64,000 nt of DNA, taken from Avena insularis. Taxonomy: Eukaryota; Streptophyta; Magnoliopsida; Poales; Poaceae. The position numbers and the translations under genes are program-made. Each line of letters starts with the position of its first letter. Position 1 is the first letter of the stretch. The DNA lies in NCBI GenBank assembly GCA_023614405.1, contig CM042685.1, forward strand, positions 234,649,661-234,713,660, read 5' to 3'. Below, piece by piece: positions 44,813 to 57,610 of the stretch. A model generated the notes under the pieces. It did not search any database. It saw nothing but the letters and a program-made list of their open reading frames with translations, and had not been told where the DNA came from.

Positions 44813-45613
44813 ATGGACATGAAGTATAGAAAATTTTATCAGTTGGGGAATGGAGGAGACCTCATCTTTGAGCATGACTTGGACCAGCTATCGGAGATGC
44901 TGGAGCATCTTCACCTCGAGTTCTCCGGAGCTCAGCTCAACAACCAGGAAGGAGAAGAGTTGCAATGGATAATTGTTGCAAGTCTTAGAGGAAATATTGA
45001 AGTCCCCACCACAGAGGGAATTCAGTTCACCATCAGAGAGAACAACTGGCTCGATGGACTTGCCAGGGCCATGCAGGAAGCTCTTGCCTGTCTGTGTGGG
45101 CAGAGTATCAACCAAATCAAGGGTACATGCTTTGAGTTCTGCCCAAGGCGTGATGCTGTGGGATAGCCCCTGGAGGCACCATATCACCCTGAGCTGAAGA
45201 ACCAAGTGGACCACCTCAGCTTCATGATGTATGACCGTCAGAAGGAGTTAGACAATGCCCGCTCCTATGCCAACCACAAGTCCGCCATCGCCGTTCATAA
45301 GGATCAGACCATCGCCATGCTGGTGAAGAATCGCTAGTCTCGTCACCGTCAGCTCGATAAGAAGGAGCGCATCATTGCCTGTCTTCGCCACCGGATCATG
45401 GATTTGGAGGAGACCATCCACGAGAGAGACATGCAGCTGGAGGAGAGGGAGAATGCAGGGGAAGACCTTCGTGGATACCCCTACTCCTATCTCAGTGATG
45501 ATGATGACTTTCTGGAGGATTAGGCCATGGACTTCTTCACCAATGAGGATGACTTCGCCTTCATCGATGATGATGATGATGATGATGATGAGGACACCGA
45601 CTCCGAGGAATAG
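44813..45613 (+). pseudogene. Extra ORF upstream of gag, acidic and coiled-coil
   Basis: One frame of 266 residues runs from ATG 44813 to TAG 45611, interrupted only by three in-frame TAG codons (45164, 45335, 45521). The N-terminal domain (residues 1-117: MDMKYRKFYQLGNGGDLIFE and following) is of unknown type. The middle (about 120-225) is rich in Glu, Lys, Arg and Leu with heptad-like spacing, consistent with a coiled coil (LDKKERIIACLRHRIMDLEE). The C-terminus is very acidic with an eight-Asp run encoded by a GAT repeat, ending DEDTDSEE. It precedes gag and is not gag itself. I do not recognise a function. Confidence 0.6.
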
Positions 45614-45894
45614 TAGCACTTGAGCACTAGCATTAGTGAGTTGTATTCGGTCCCACTGTATCGTAGTTTCCCATAATGGTTCTTAAAACCATATGTTTTC
45701 CTTTGTTGTGGTGTGTGTTTGTATCGTGTGCTATGAATGAATGAATGAAAAGCAAGTTGCTAGAAAAATCTGAGTCAAACTTTAAAAACTTTTCCAAACA
45801 CAAAACCCCTGAACCTTAGAAATTTCCCTCTTTTCTCATGATCTATCTCAATCTTTATATGCCTCACGGAGGAAGCAGTTCATCCCCGGAGCCG

Positions 45895-48800
45895 ATGTTG
45901 TAGATCTTGAAAATGTTAGTTTCGGACCGTGAAGCTGAAAGAGCTGAGCGTCAAGCCAACTTAGCCACCCTTCAACACATTGCTCAGATGGCCAACAACA
46001 ATCAGCGTCCAAGCTCAAGAACTTATAGAACACTAATCCATCCATTTTCAGTAAGTCTGAAGAGCCCCTAGATGCCGATGATTGGCTACAAACCATGGAG
46101 AACAACTTAGAAGTTGCAGGAGTGGAAGCCAACGAGAAAATTCTGTTTGCCACCCACTATCTTGCCGGAGATGCAAGAACATGGTGGAAAAGCGTTCGCA
46201 CCATGAATGGAGGACAAATGATGGCTTGGGATGAATACAAACTCAAGTTTAGTAGAACCCATGTGCCACCCGGTTTGATTCTGCGGATGAGAGATGAATT
46301 CAAGGAGCTGAAGCAAGGAAGAATGACTGTGGTAGAGTATCGTGACAGATTCCTATCTCTGTCAAGGTATGCCCCTGATGAGATCAACAATGAAGCCAAG
46401 AAGAAAGAGAGATTCCTGAATGGTCTGCACGATGAGATGCAGACAGTGTTAGTCAATATCCCATTTGCGGATATTGAAGCCTTAGTTGTCTCTGCCATTC
46501 AGATGGAAGGAAATATCAACCAAGCTAATGAGAACCGCAAGCATCGCATGATGCATCAACCAGGAACCCACCATACACCAAAGTATCACCCTAACCCATC
46601 TCCAGGATTTGCCCCAAGAAACAACAGACCCTCGATGAACCGTCCGACCTATCCCAACCATGGAAACCCTAGGCCTGGAGGAAACAACAACCCCGGCAAC
46701 CCCAGCAATTTCAACCGTGCCCCGCCCAAGTTCAACAACAACAATGTAGCCACCAACACCAACACTGCCCCAAGGACTGGAAGCAATGCTATGCCTGTTG
46801 CAGCGAAGGACAAGTCTCAGGTGACTTGTTATGAATGTGGAACCAAAGGTCACTATTCTAATGAGTGCCCCAAGAAGATTACCGTAGCCCCCAATGCAAA
46901 TGACCCAGCTCAACAGCAACGTCGTGTTCAGCCCGTAAGGAGGTTTGCCCTAGGGAATTCGCTCAACCGCAACGGTCGTCTCTTTCTCATGCATGCTGAA
47001 GAAGCCCAAGAAGCGCCAGATGTCGTGCTGGGTATGTTTTCTCTTAACTCAGTACTTGCAAGAGCGTTTTTTGATTCTGGAGCATCGCACTCATTTGTTA
47101 CTGAAGAATTTGCATGCACTAGTAAGATTCAACCCACCAAATTGAAGCATGTTATGATAGTTCAAATACCTAGTTCAACCACTAAGGATAGATAGATTTG
47201 CAAGGCCGTGCCTATCCGAATCCATGGCATAGATTTTTATGCTAATCTAATAGTACTCAGAACTAAAGGTTTGGAAGTAGTACTAGGAATGGATTGGATG
47301 TCCAAACATAAAGGATTAATCGACTGTGCCAAGAAAGCCATAACCATGACCAGTATAGCCGGAATATCAGTTGAGCATGTATCAGAAACCTTACCCCGTC
47401 AATTCAAGTGCAACAAGAGTCTAGCCCAGCCAAACATTGACCAAGTTCGGATAGTCTGTGAATACCCCGATGTATTTCCAGATGTTTTTGCCCGGTATGC
47501 CCCCAGATTGGGATATCGAGTTTATCATTGAACTAATACCTGGAACCAGACCCATAGGCAGAGACCATATAGTATGAACCCGTCTGAACTAATGGAGCTG
47601 AAGAAGCAACTGGATGCTATGCTAGAAATTGGATTGATCCAACCAAGTGCGTCGCCATGGAGATCACCTATTTTATTTATGGATAAGAAAGATGGAGGTA
47701 ACCGTCTGTGTACGGATTATCGGAAGTTGAATGATGTCACCATCAAGAACAAGTACCCGTTGCCCAAGATAGAAGATCTGTTTGAATAGTTGACGGGTGC
47801 CAAAGTGTTTTCTAAGATTGATCTTAGAACTGGCTATCATCAACTCAAGATTCGCGCAGAGGTTATTCCAAAGATTGCATTTACCACCGGATATGGATTG
47901 TACGAGTATATTGTCATGTCTTTTGGATTAACCAATTCCCCCGCTTATTTCATGAACCTCATGAATAAGATTTTTATGGACTTCCTGGATAAGTTTGTCA
48001 TTGTTTTCATCGATGACATTCTGATCTATTCCAAATCAGAAGAAGAACATGAGCTACACCTAAGGACCATTCTTGGAACCCTTAGGGAGCATCATCTGTA
48101 TGCCAAGTTTAGCAAATGTGAATTCTGGTTACAGGAGGTAGGATTCCTCGGACATATCGTATCAGCTGGAGGAATTGCCGTTGACCCTGCAAAGGTGAAG
48201 GATGTTGAAGATTGGCAAGCCCCAACCACTCAAACCCAAGTTCATGCATTTCTCGGATTAGCAGGATAGTACCGCAAGTTCGTAGAAGGATTCTCGAGTA
48301 TCGCCCCACCCATGACCCAATTGTTGAAGAAGGACAAGAAGTTTGAATGGACGGACAAATGTGAAGTGAGTTTTTAGGAACTCAAGAGGAGATTGATTTC
48401 AGCCCCAATCTTGATCATGCTGGATATCACGAAGCCCTTTGATGTGTATTGTGACGCATCCAAGATCGGTCTCGAATGTGTGTTGATGCAAGAAGGCAAA
48501 GTTATATATTACCTATCCCGCCAACGGAAGCATGATGAACAAAACTATCCCACCCATGACCTTGAACTAGCATTCGTAGTTCTAGCCCTGAAAACGTGGA
48601 GGCATTATCTGATGGGAAACGGTTGTGAGATTTATTCGGATCACAAGAGCTTGAAGTATATATTCACTTAGAAGGAGCTGAATATGAGACAGAGAAGATG
48701 GATCGAGCTAATCAAGGATTATGATCTGTACATTCACTATCACCCCGGTAAAGCCAATGTGGTAGCAGATGCCCTTAGCAGATTGTCGTGCCGCTTGAAC

Positions 48801-50345
48801 TCCATGATTTTGAAGGAGCAACCAAGTTTGCACAAGGAAATGGAAGATTTCCGAATGGAATTAGTAAGTGAAGGATTTTTGGCTAGCATAGAACTTTAAC
48901 CCACTTTGATCAGTCAGATCAAGGAGGCGCAGAAAGGAAATGCTAGTATCGACGAAATCAAACGTCGCATCGGTACATGCAAAGTACCTGGATTCATCGA
49001 GGATGAAGAAGGAGTTCTGTGGTACAAAGGACGTCTCTGTATACCAGCAGATTCAGAGCTGAAGGAAACTATCTTGAAGGAGGCCCATGATACTCTTTAT
49101 TCTATCCATCCCGGAGGAACGAAGATGTATCAGGATCTGAAGGAGCAATTTTGGTGGCATAAGATGAAGAGAGAAATCGGAAGCTATATCGCCAAGTGTG
49201 ACATTTGTCAGAGAGTCAAGGCGGGACATCCGAGACCCACAGGATTGTTGCAACCATTGCAGATTCCAGAATGGAAATGGGATTTAGTTGGAATGGACTT
49301 TATCACCGGATTGCCTACTTCTAGTAGAGGAAATGACTCAATTTGGGTCATAGTTGACAGATTGTCCAAGGTAGCCCATTTCTTACTAGTAAAGACTTCC
49401 TACCAGAGATCAAAGATAGCGGAGTTATACATAGCTAGAATCGCCAGTTTGCACGGAGTCCCCAAGAACATCGTATCGGATCGAGGAACTCAGTTTACCT
49501 CGAGATTCTAGAAGAAAGTCCAAGAAGGATTAGGAACCCAACTGGATTTCAGCACAGCTTATCACCCTCAAACCGATGGACAAACAGAGCGAGTAAATCA
49601 AATACTGAAGATATGTTGAGAGCATGTGTGCTAGAGTATGGATCTAAATGGGAAGACTATCTACCATTCACTGAATTTTCTTACAACAACAGTTATCAAG
49701 CTAGTTTGCAAATGGCCCCATTTGAGTTCATGTACGGAAGGAAGTTTCGTACCCCTTTGAATTGGTCGGAAGTAGGAGAGAGTTAGATTTTCGGACCTGA
49801 GATCCTCCGAGAAGTAGAAGAGAAAGTTCACAAGATTCGTGAGCACCTCAAGACCGCCCAGTCAAGACAGAAGAGTTATGCCGACAAGAGATGTCGAGAC
49901 CTCACTTTCAATATTAGAGATTTTGTGTATCTCAAAGTGTCGCCTTTGAAGGGAATGCAGCGTTTCCATTTCAAAGGAAAGTTAGCCCCTAGATATATCG
50001 GACCTTTGAAGATTCTGAATCGTCGAGGAGAAGTTTCATATCAACTGGAACTGCCAGAAGAGATGTCATCAGTGCATAATGTGTTCCATATATCGTTACT
50101 TCGCAAATGCCTTGAAGTTCCGAAGAAGACTGAAGTTTTCAAGAACATTGATCACCGCACCATAGAGATCAACGATGACCTGACATATCCCGAAGTACCC
50201 ATCCATATTTTGGAGGAAGATTTCCGGACCACCAGAACCTGAAGCATCAAGTTTCTCAAGATTTAGTGGAGTAACCACACTGAAGAATAAGCTACCTAGG
50301 AGCGAGAAGATCACATCAGGACGAAGTTTCCCGATCTCTTTAAAT
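45895..50345 (+). pseudogene. Chromodomain-type Gypsy gag-pol
   Basis: The start is ATG 45895 or 45913 with an early frameshift. Retrotrans_gag has ARTWWKSV and LNGLHDEMQ (about 46190-46440), and the CCHC knuckle CYECGTKGHYSNEC is at 46827-46868. Protease has FFDSGASHSF (Asp at 47073). RT includes [10 protein letters not shown] and [13 protein letters not shown], and its FIDD box is at 48006-48017. RNase H starts [15 protein letters not shown]. The integrase HHCC region (about 49085-49215) and triad Asp 49296, Asp 49479 and Glu 49587 are retained. The GPLKILNRRGEVSYQLELP module is followed by a chromodomain-like WSNHTEE tail to about 50345. Premature stops are mostly TAG (47193, 47787, 48267, 48375, 48669, 49509, 49784, 50297). 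Frameshifts lie near 46050, 47515 and 49603. Confidence 0.93.
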
Positions 50346-50395
50346 CCTAGGTAATCTTTTTCTTCTTTCTCAAATTTCAGGACGAGATTTTGTTT

Positions 50396-50408
50396 AAGGA
50401 GGGAAGGT
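50396..50408 (+). promoter_or_regulatory. Polypurine tract
   Basis: AAGGAGGGAAGGT is immediately upstream of the 3' LTR start at 50410, the normal plus-strand priming site. Confidence 0.8.
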
Positions 50409-50409
50409 T

Positions 50410-53400
50410 TGTAATATCCCAAAAATATTGAACAATGATATTCAAATTCCAATCACCAAAATTAGGGTTAACAAAAACTTTTGTTAATTCAAATCATTTT
50501 GAGTGCATGTGTGTATGTGATGATTGTATGAATGCATGAATGGACTTGTGTGATTAATCTAAATAGCAAGGAATGGATTAGAGATGAAAACAACATCATC
50601 TAAAACATTTCCAAGCAGAAACAAATCAAGAGAAAATAAAAAACAAAACAAATAAGCAAATGGTCATTTTTGCCAATCTTGCTCACTAGGCCACTTTGAG
50701 TGTTTCTAGTCCAAGATTTCAAACCGAAACATTTCCATTTCTTTTCACCCCTTGCTAGACCAAGTAAAAGTGAATCAAAGCCCACCTTTCAAACTTGCAG
50801 AAACATTTGGCAACCCCATTCAAATGACAAGTTAAAATTGAATCTTTATCATATGTGAAGATCCCACATTTTCATGCCCCTTGACCAATCCAACTGACCA
50901 GAGACTCCCTAGTATGTAACTAGCAAACCCACCAAGTTTGAATCCAAAATTCAAATTTGAATTTCTTTCGGCCATTTCATCAAACACCTTGTAATTAGCA
51001 AACAAACAAGCAAACATCAAACACTATTAGTAGCGGTAATTTTGGCTAACCTTGTCCCCTTTCTAGATCACACTACACTCTCAGTAGATGATCTAGCTCA
51101 ATTAACTAGCCTTAGCACCACTGTGAGCATGCATATCCACCAATGGTGACCATGCTGAGAGAACCCTTGCCACCCCCATGTTGCCAGCGAGCTAGGAGAA
51201 GCTCTAGCCTCGCCAACCTTGTCTGGGACATGCAACACCTTCCACCACCACCCCCTGTCCAAGCCTCGAGCCTTGCCAGCCACTAGACCACACGACAAGC
51301 TCGCGCCCAGTTTCTATGCGTGTGAGCCGAGAGCGCGCTAGTGCACCGCATGAGACACTAGCCCACATACCGCACGCCGCCCTCGCCGCTTGCGTGCGTG
51401 ATCGCCAGCACCCCAGCAACCCGCTAGATAACCCGTTCACCGTCGCATGAACCATGGACGCTGCACGGCATTAAAATCACCGTCAGACCCGCCCAGAGCG
51501 TCGCGACGTTCCGACCGTTCCTCACCGCCCCACGCCTCGCCATCAAGTCGTTGAGCTTCACCCGAAGGCAACTCACCGCCCCCTATTGTCGCCCATGCCA
51601 TTAGCACGTTGTGCTGATGACAACGATGAGCTCCACCCGTGCCCATCGGTCCCCTTCAGGCACTATAAAAGGAGGCCACCCCCGTTCGATTTGAGCACAC
51701 CATCTCACTCCCCACCTCTCACTGATCACACCCACTCACCCCCGGAGCAAGGCGAGCACCAGGTGGCCGGACTTTCACCGGAGTTCGCCGCTGCAGAGGA
51801 GGAGAGGCACCGTCGATTGGAGCCGCCCTAGAAGAAGCTATCGGTACCAGGAGGATCACCGTCGTCGACTTCATCGTTCGCCCCCGTCGCCGACCATCGC
51901 CAGAGCCCCAGTGAACCCCCGTCGACCCCCACTGTCCACGCTAGGTTTATGCCTCGCCGCATCCTGTTCAGGCGTGGATGATGAACCACGACCGTCGGAT
52001 TAGAGTTAGATCGCACGGTCCACATCCCCCATACCACTTTGCCACTCCCCGTCTCACTGACGAGTGGGAACAACCACTTAACCAGCCCCTGCACACGCTG
52101 TGCGTAGTGGGTCGGCCTAGTTAAACCTCCGCGCGACCCAGTAATTCAAATTTAGATTTATTCTTTTTAGTTCTAAACTTAGTTCTGTATCCAGATTCAA
52201 AAATCAACCTAGCTCAATTCACTGAACCAAAATGCATGAAACCAATTTTCTTAGAAAGGTGCTGGAGTGCTTAATCCAAGCCCATTGGATTCAAACCAAT
52301 TGGATTTGTAGATCACCCATGGTAAAAATAACAAGGCATAAGCTTTTCTGCATTCAAACATTTTTCAAAATTCAACCATAAAATCTTTTGAGTTGATTCC
52401 AACTCTCAAAAATCACATTTAACCATACCTTTCTGAATATGTAAAAATATATAGGTTTACTTGCAGAAATAATGGTTAAGTAATAAAAGAATGCATCATA
52501 GGCCATTCTAGTCACTTTAATTAATTAAAATAAAAGGGTTAAACCTTATTAAATTGTGACACCACTTTAAATCACATTCCCATGTACTAAAATATGTGGT
52601 GATGACATGTGTCAACATGATCCCATGTTTGAGTTGGAGAATATTAAATCTTAAGTAGTTTTCAATGAGTAGAAATTAATTTTCTGAAATAAATTAAAGA
52701 AGACAAGTGTTTTAATCTTTGTGATAATAGTGATGATGCTAGATCATCTAGTGTGAACCTTTGTGTGCTAAATAGAGTAGTTAAGAATTGTGTGGTGATT
52801 GTGTATCTCGTATTTATTTATAGACGCTAGTACCGACCAAGGATACGAGGAGGAAGGAGGATACTACGAGGAAGAAGCCGAGGAGAACTTCAACCACTGC
52901 TCTGCACAAGGCAAGCCTAACACTACAAGTTGACTATGCAAGCCTATACTAATGTCTTAGCAAGCTAAGCTAAAACTATGCAAGCTAATCCTTGCAAGCT
53001 TACCTCACTTGATACCCAATCCTAGTTTTACTTGAAAGCTTAAGTATTTTATCTCTTTATCAAAGCTTTCTCTTAGAGTTTACTTAGTGATTAGTAGATA
53101 TTAGAAGGATAATGGAAGGTAGCATAAAGATCATAAAACTTGACCTAAGTTAGATAATCTTGATGTCATCCTGAGGCATGAGATTGAACCTAGATAAGAT
53201 ACACTTGCTTATCACCCCTCATTAGTATTTACCCCCACTTGTAGATGCTAGTGCTAAGCATAAAATTTGGTCAACTTTAGATGGGAATACTTGGTGAAAT
53301 TGGTTATGAAAACCTTAGAATGATGAGTCATTCTACTGAAATGTTTTGACATGTGTTCATGAACACCAAATGATTTTGATGATCAAAATGTTAACGCATG

Positions 53401-54411
53401 AGCCTTAGCCCTTTACAAAACTGATGGTTGTCTGGATGCGATACCATTCCAATTTTACCGTACAACCACAATACCCGAAATTTGGGTAGGGCTTGACTGG
53501 AAATTTATATACCTTAGTATGGGTTCCCTTGCGGCCAAGGTTTGATCTGAGGCTACCTTGTGAAGATTGTCCACCTGTGCAGTACCCAAGATGACAGTTG
53601 GTCATGGTTGGGAGGCCAAAATCACAGGATAGGTGCCTATACTAGGGCGTGTAATTGAAATGTTAGGATTGATTATCCGCATACTGAGTAGGGTGAATTC
53701 AGGATTGTTCCTGACAGATTTATCGAATGTTGTGGTGGAAGTGTATAATCTATGCAGAGTGTCAAACTATTTGAATAGCCGTGTCCGCGTTTATGGACAG
53801 TTGGAGTGTCCATACTGTTCCGTCGTCAGATGTTTTCAAAATGACTTGAGAAATGATTTATGACTTTGACTTGACCACAACAGAGTTGTGATATGAAACT
53901 CAAGTTCCCACTTAGGTGTTATAAAACTTTCAACTAGTTTTCTTTGCTTCTGAACTCAGTAGAGGTAAATCTGGCTTTTTGTAAAACAACCCTAGAGCTT
54001 AGTATATCCTACTCAAAACCACTTCACTTGTTAGTACTAGTTTGCGAGTACTTAAAGAGTACTCATGGCTTTGTCCCTAGCTATTCCCGTGGACAGACTA
54101 TGAAGAGGAGTATTAGGAAGACGGACAACAGGAAGGTTACGACAACTAGGATCATCTCCCATCGTTAGCATTGCATGTGACCATGAGGATGGAGCCTTGC
54201 CCAAGCTATCGTTATCGTTACGTTATTTTTGCTGCTTGATTTGTATTAAGACTGGATCATGAGATCCTTATTTGTTGTAAGACCTTATGTATGGTTTGTA
54301 ATGGATGATGTACTATGATATCCAATCTATTATGTCTCACAAAAATGGTAATCCTGGGATTGCGATGTATGGAATAATAGGCATCTTGGATTAAAAATCC
54401 GGGTGTTGACA
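50410..54411 (+). repeat. 3' LTR of the chromodomain-type element
   Basis: At 4002 bp, it is collinear with the 5' LTR apart from the solo LTR insertion there and many substitutions and small indels, indicating considerable age. TATA is at 51663-51672. It ends GGGTGTTGACA and is followed by the TSD AACGC. Confidence 0.94.
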
Positions 54412-54416
54412 AACGC

Positions 54417-57005
54417 TGGGCCAGAACTTTCTTCTATCAGAAGGATATTAAGGCTCCTGGAAAGGCATAAGGTCTTCCGACGTTCGTCAACGGTGCTGAT
54501 CTGCAACAGAATTCATGGGACGCGGAGGCACTAGAGCTATCAGATATCTTGATCCTCGCCAAGAGGCGGATTGAGTATTTGATGAAGCATGAGGGCCTCC
54601 ATTGATCCTACTTGATCCACTGCTGGCTGGAGCGCCGGATTCAGCCTCTCCAGCACCATGGATATCGCCTCATGCACCAGATCACGAGCAACAAGAAGGA
54701 CAAGATGCGGGTCAGTTCCAGCTGGCTTGCGCTGAAGGACTACAAGACCCTCATGCAATATTTGATCAAGGAAAGAGTGGAACGAAAAGTTCTGAAAGTT
54801 TCCATGAAGATGTATACGACCAACCGTCCTCTGACTCCGGTAAATATTTCGACTCTGCTTTTGCGTTTTGTCGTTCTTTTCTGTTCTTTATCCGTCTCTA
54901 TTTTCATCGATGCTTTTCGAATTTGTCAGCTCGAGAAACTCTCCGAGTCCGAGCTAGCTCCACCAGAGGGCTATGCCTCAGACGATCCAGAGGCGACGGA
55001 GGATGATGAGGTGCAAGAAGTTGCCGCCCCTGCCTCCAAGAAGCGCAAGGAGAAAGAAGTTGTTGTTGCTGCTGGTAGCCAAGTGCTGCCAGTAGTTAAA
55101 AAGTAAGCACCCCATCTTTTATTTTCAGTATTCATGTACCTTTGTTTCTTTCCAGAGAACACCTGATATATAGGATTTTCATGTTCTAGATCTAAATCAT
55201 CTTTGAAGAGCAAGATCAAGCCGAACAGAAAGCCGGGCAAGCAGATGCGCCAACAAAAGCTTGTTATCTTCCCTGCTATGCCGCCATCGACTCCATCCAG
55301 TACTCCATCAGCACATGAAGCTTCTGCCTCTCCTGGTGCTTGTAAAATCTCGAAATCCCTGGTCACCTTTGATGACCAGGCAACTAACAAGGGTGAACCC
55401 TTCAAGGGTAATGATCCCATGATAGTATCTATAGGAACAATGGATAAAATGGCCGGCTCCACTGTCTCTAGCCTAAAGAGGAAATAGAAGGATGAGATCC
55501 TCAGGCTGGCTCAGTCCAGTCTTGAGAAGCAAACCTTGACTCTAGAGGCAGCGAGCCAAGAGGAGGAGGACGTCAAGCTGGTCAGCCTCCTAGACCAAAT
55601 TTTGGTCCGGTACGCTAAAGTTGCATCTGGCGAGCTTCCAGCGATGGATGTTCCTTCCCTCACGCTTACCGAGAAGGTGTTTCACAGCACCAAACTCAGA
55701 TTTGAAAAGATGCACCTGGAATACATTGTAAGTTTCCGATTCTTATTTGCATTTATTATCATATCCTCTAGCCCCGAAGTATAAAGTCGGATAAACATCA
55801 TTGGATTCGAATTGATGCTTTTAGGTTGCAAAAGAACGATGTAGTGTAGCCCCCAAGGCTCGTGCTGTAATTTTACTTAGTTAAATTTGCAGGCCGAGTC
55901 TTAGTAGCCGTGTGACGGTATTCCATCTCTAAACTTACAGAAAATTGCATCATCCAACCAGGAATTGCTCAAGAATATTAGCAATAAGCGCCAATAAATC
56001 AAGGCTTTGCGCTTTGAGAATTCAAAGTTGAAGGTTGAGAAAGATGAAGCAGAAGGTAAACTTTTCTGACTTCTTATTTGTCAGTTATCTTTTGTGTCAT
56101 AGTAAAACTTGTTTTGTCCGACTGATACTTTGTCTTTAAAGAACTGTTGTGTCAGTCTAGCAAGATGGAGATAGAGAATGCTGAGCTCCGGGACAAGATT
56201 GAGAAGCTAACATTAGAATGGGAGAAATCCGTAGCTGCAGTCCTGGAGTCAAGCAATCACGAGACCGTGAGGCTCGAGAATCTCCTAGCCCTCCGAGATA
56301 AAGAACTAGCTGATCTCAAGGACTTTGATATTCAGAGGGATCTTGCCTAGGCCACAGCCAGTGAACTGAATAGCCTTCGCAAGGAGCATGCGCAATGGAA
56401 TCACTCTGTGCTAGGTAAGATTTCCGAATCTTTCTTTTTGTTGAGTTTTTTTCTTTTCAGCCGAATTTTGACTTTTTGGTTCTTTCCCATCCCCCATGAA
56501 TCTTTCTTACTCTCCTACCTCTGAATCTCACCTCGAGCGCATTAAGCTCGTCGGAGATGTCTTGTATGACTTCTGCCAAACTCTAGAAGAGGCTGGCGAA
56601 GCCGTCAAACTTTTCGATTTGCACACAATGGCAGTGCACGAGGTGAGGGACAAGGTCAAGGATATTCTGAAGCTTATCGAAGACTAGAAGATCTCCTACG
56701 CTCGGACTACTGCCCAGATAACTCTGACCATGCTGATGAGCCACCACAACGAGATGGAAATCTGGCACGTCACCAAGGGCATTGCCGAGGAGGAGGATGA
56801 GGGTAACCCGCAAGACATCAAGGCTATCCAAGAGTCTTGTACATGTTATGCTTGTCGCGTGGCGGTGATGACCAACTACACGATGTCGTTCTTCAGATCC
56901 GTCGTTGTGCCTCCCTCGCCCCAAGAGCCAGAAACCAGCATCGTAGCTTCCGAGTCTGAGATTGAGGGCGACACTGCTATTGACTCCAGTGCTCCACCCA
57001 CCTGA
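54417..57005 (+). pseudogene. Tat antisense accessory gene, exon 1 remainder to exon 6
   Basis: Exon 1 resumes after the insertion (WARTFFYQKDIKAPGK) and ends at 54839. GT-AG introns are inferred at 54840-54929, 55103-55189, 55728-55940, 56056-56141 and 56415-56460. Every junction keeps the reading phase. Exon 2 is acidic then basic (SKKRKEKE, a possible nuclear signal). Exon 3 is Ser/Pro-rich then helical. Exons 4-5 form a Glu/Lys/Leu-rich coiled coil (about 55941-56414). Exon 6 ends at TGA 57003. In-frame stops include TAA near 54468, TGA near 54604, TAG 55485, TAA near 55994, TAG 56348, TGA near 56470 and TAG 56685. It runs convergent with the Tat pol. The function of this plant-specific family is unknown. 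Confidence 0.7.
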
Positions 57006-57610
57006 TTCTGCAGCATAAACAATTTCTTTGCATTATTCTGAACTCATGGCAATGTAATGATGGATACAATGTTTATTTTGTGTTGGTCTGTAAAAACTGA
57101 TGCTTTTACTATCGTAGCACTTTTGCTTATATAATTTTTATGTATGTGCTTAAAAACTTCTGATGCACTTTGTGTTTTTATTCTTATACTTGTCGTTTTA
57201 TCTGGCTCTCTGCCTCGTCCCTTTCATGGGTCGGCTAACCTTTAGCACGGAAACTTTTCCGAGCAACGGAGCGCAATTGCTAAACCAGTTTAAACTCGGA
57301 AACAAAGCCGGCTTTCAGTACCAACAACTCATTACTCGGAAAATGCCCGCGTCTAAGCAATCAGATAAAAAAGGCAAGTATAGACAATAAATTAAATTTT
57401 GTACCCTAAGGTAACACTTTTTAGATACTCAAAAATCGTAACCAGAACGAACATGAGCATAAAGTACTTTCAAGCATCCTGGGATTTTTGAAAAAAATAC
57501 ATGCTCTTTTGGAAATAAGATGGCAAAAACATCTCAAAGATAACAATATGAGGAAACAAACACTTTATTTCACTTTGAACATGTACATATATGATTACAA
57601 GGAAATATAA
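57006..57610. other. Convergent 3' region between accessory gene and Tat pol
   Basis: This is AT-rich non-coding DNA. It would hold the 3' UTR of the plus-strand accessory gene and lies downstream of the integrase stop on the minus strand. There are AATAAA-like A/T-rich signals in both orientations but no distinctive one. The frame at 57163-57390 resembles nothing known. Confidence 0.4.

Larger units (their letters stand above)
39027..54411 (+). mobile_element. Chromodomain-type Gypsy element, TSD AACGC
   Basis: LTRs 39027-44582 (with an internal solo LTR) and 50410-54411 both start TGTAA(C/T)ATCCCAAAAA and end GGGTGTTGACA. AACGC lies at 39022-39026 and 54412-54416. The PBS is of initiator tRNA-Met type. 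The gene order is an extra ORF, gag, PR, RT, RH, INT, and a chromodomain-like tail. The roughly 4.0-kb LTRs and layout fit the Tekay chromovirus clade. It interrupts exon 1 of the Tat antisense gene. All frames are decayed. Confidence 0.93.

Noticed and set aside
45248..45619. Minus-strand frame beginning with a run of isoleucines, resembling a membrane protein
   Set aside because: It is the antisense reading of the GAT repeat that encodes the Asp run of the extra ORF in the chromodomain-type element.
46482..46919. Long minus-strand frame opposite gag of the chromodomain-type element
   Set aside because: It is the complement of the gag linker and zinc knuckle, whose sense-strand identity is clear.
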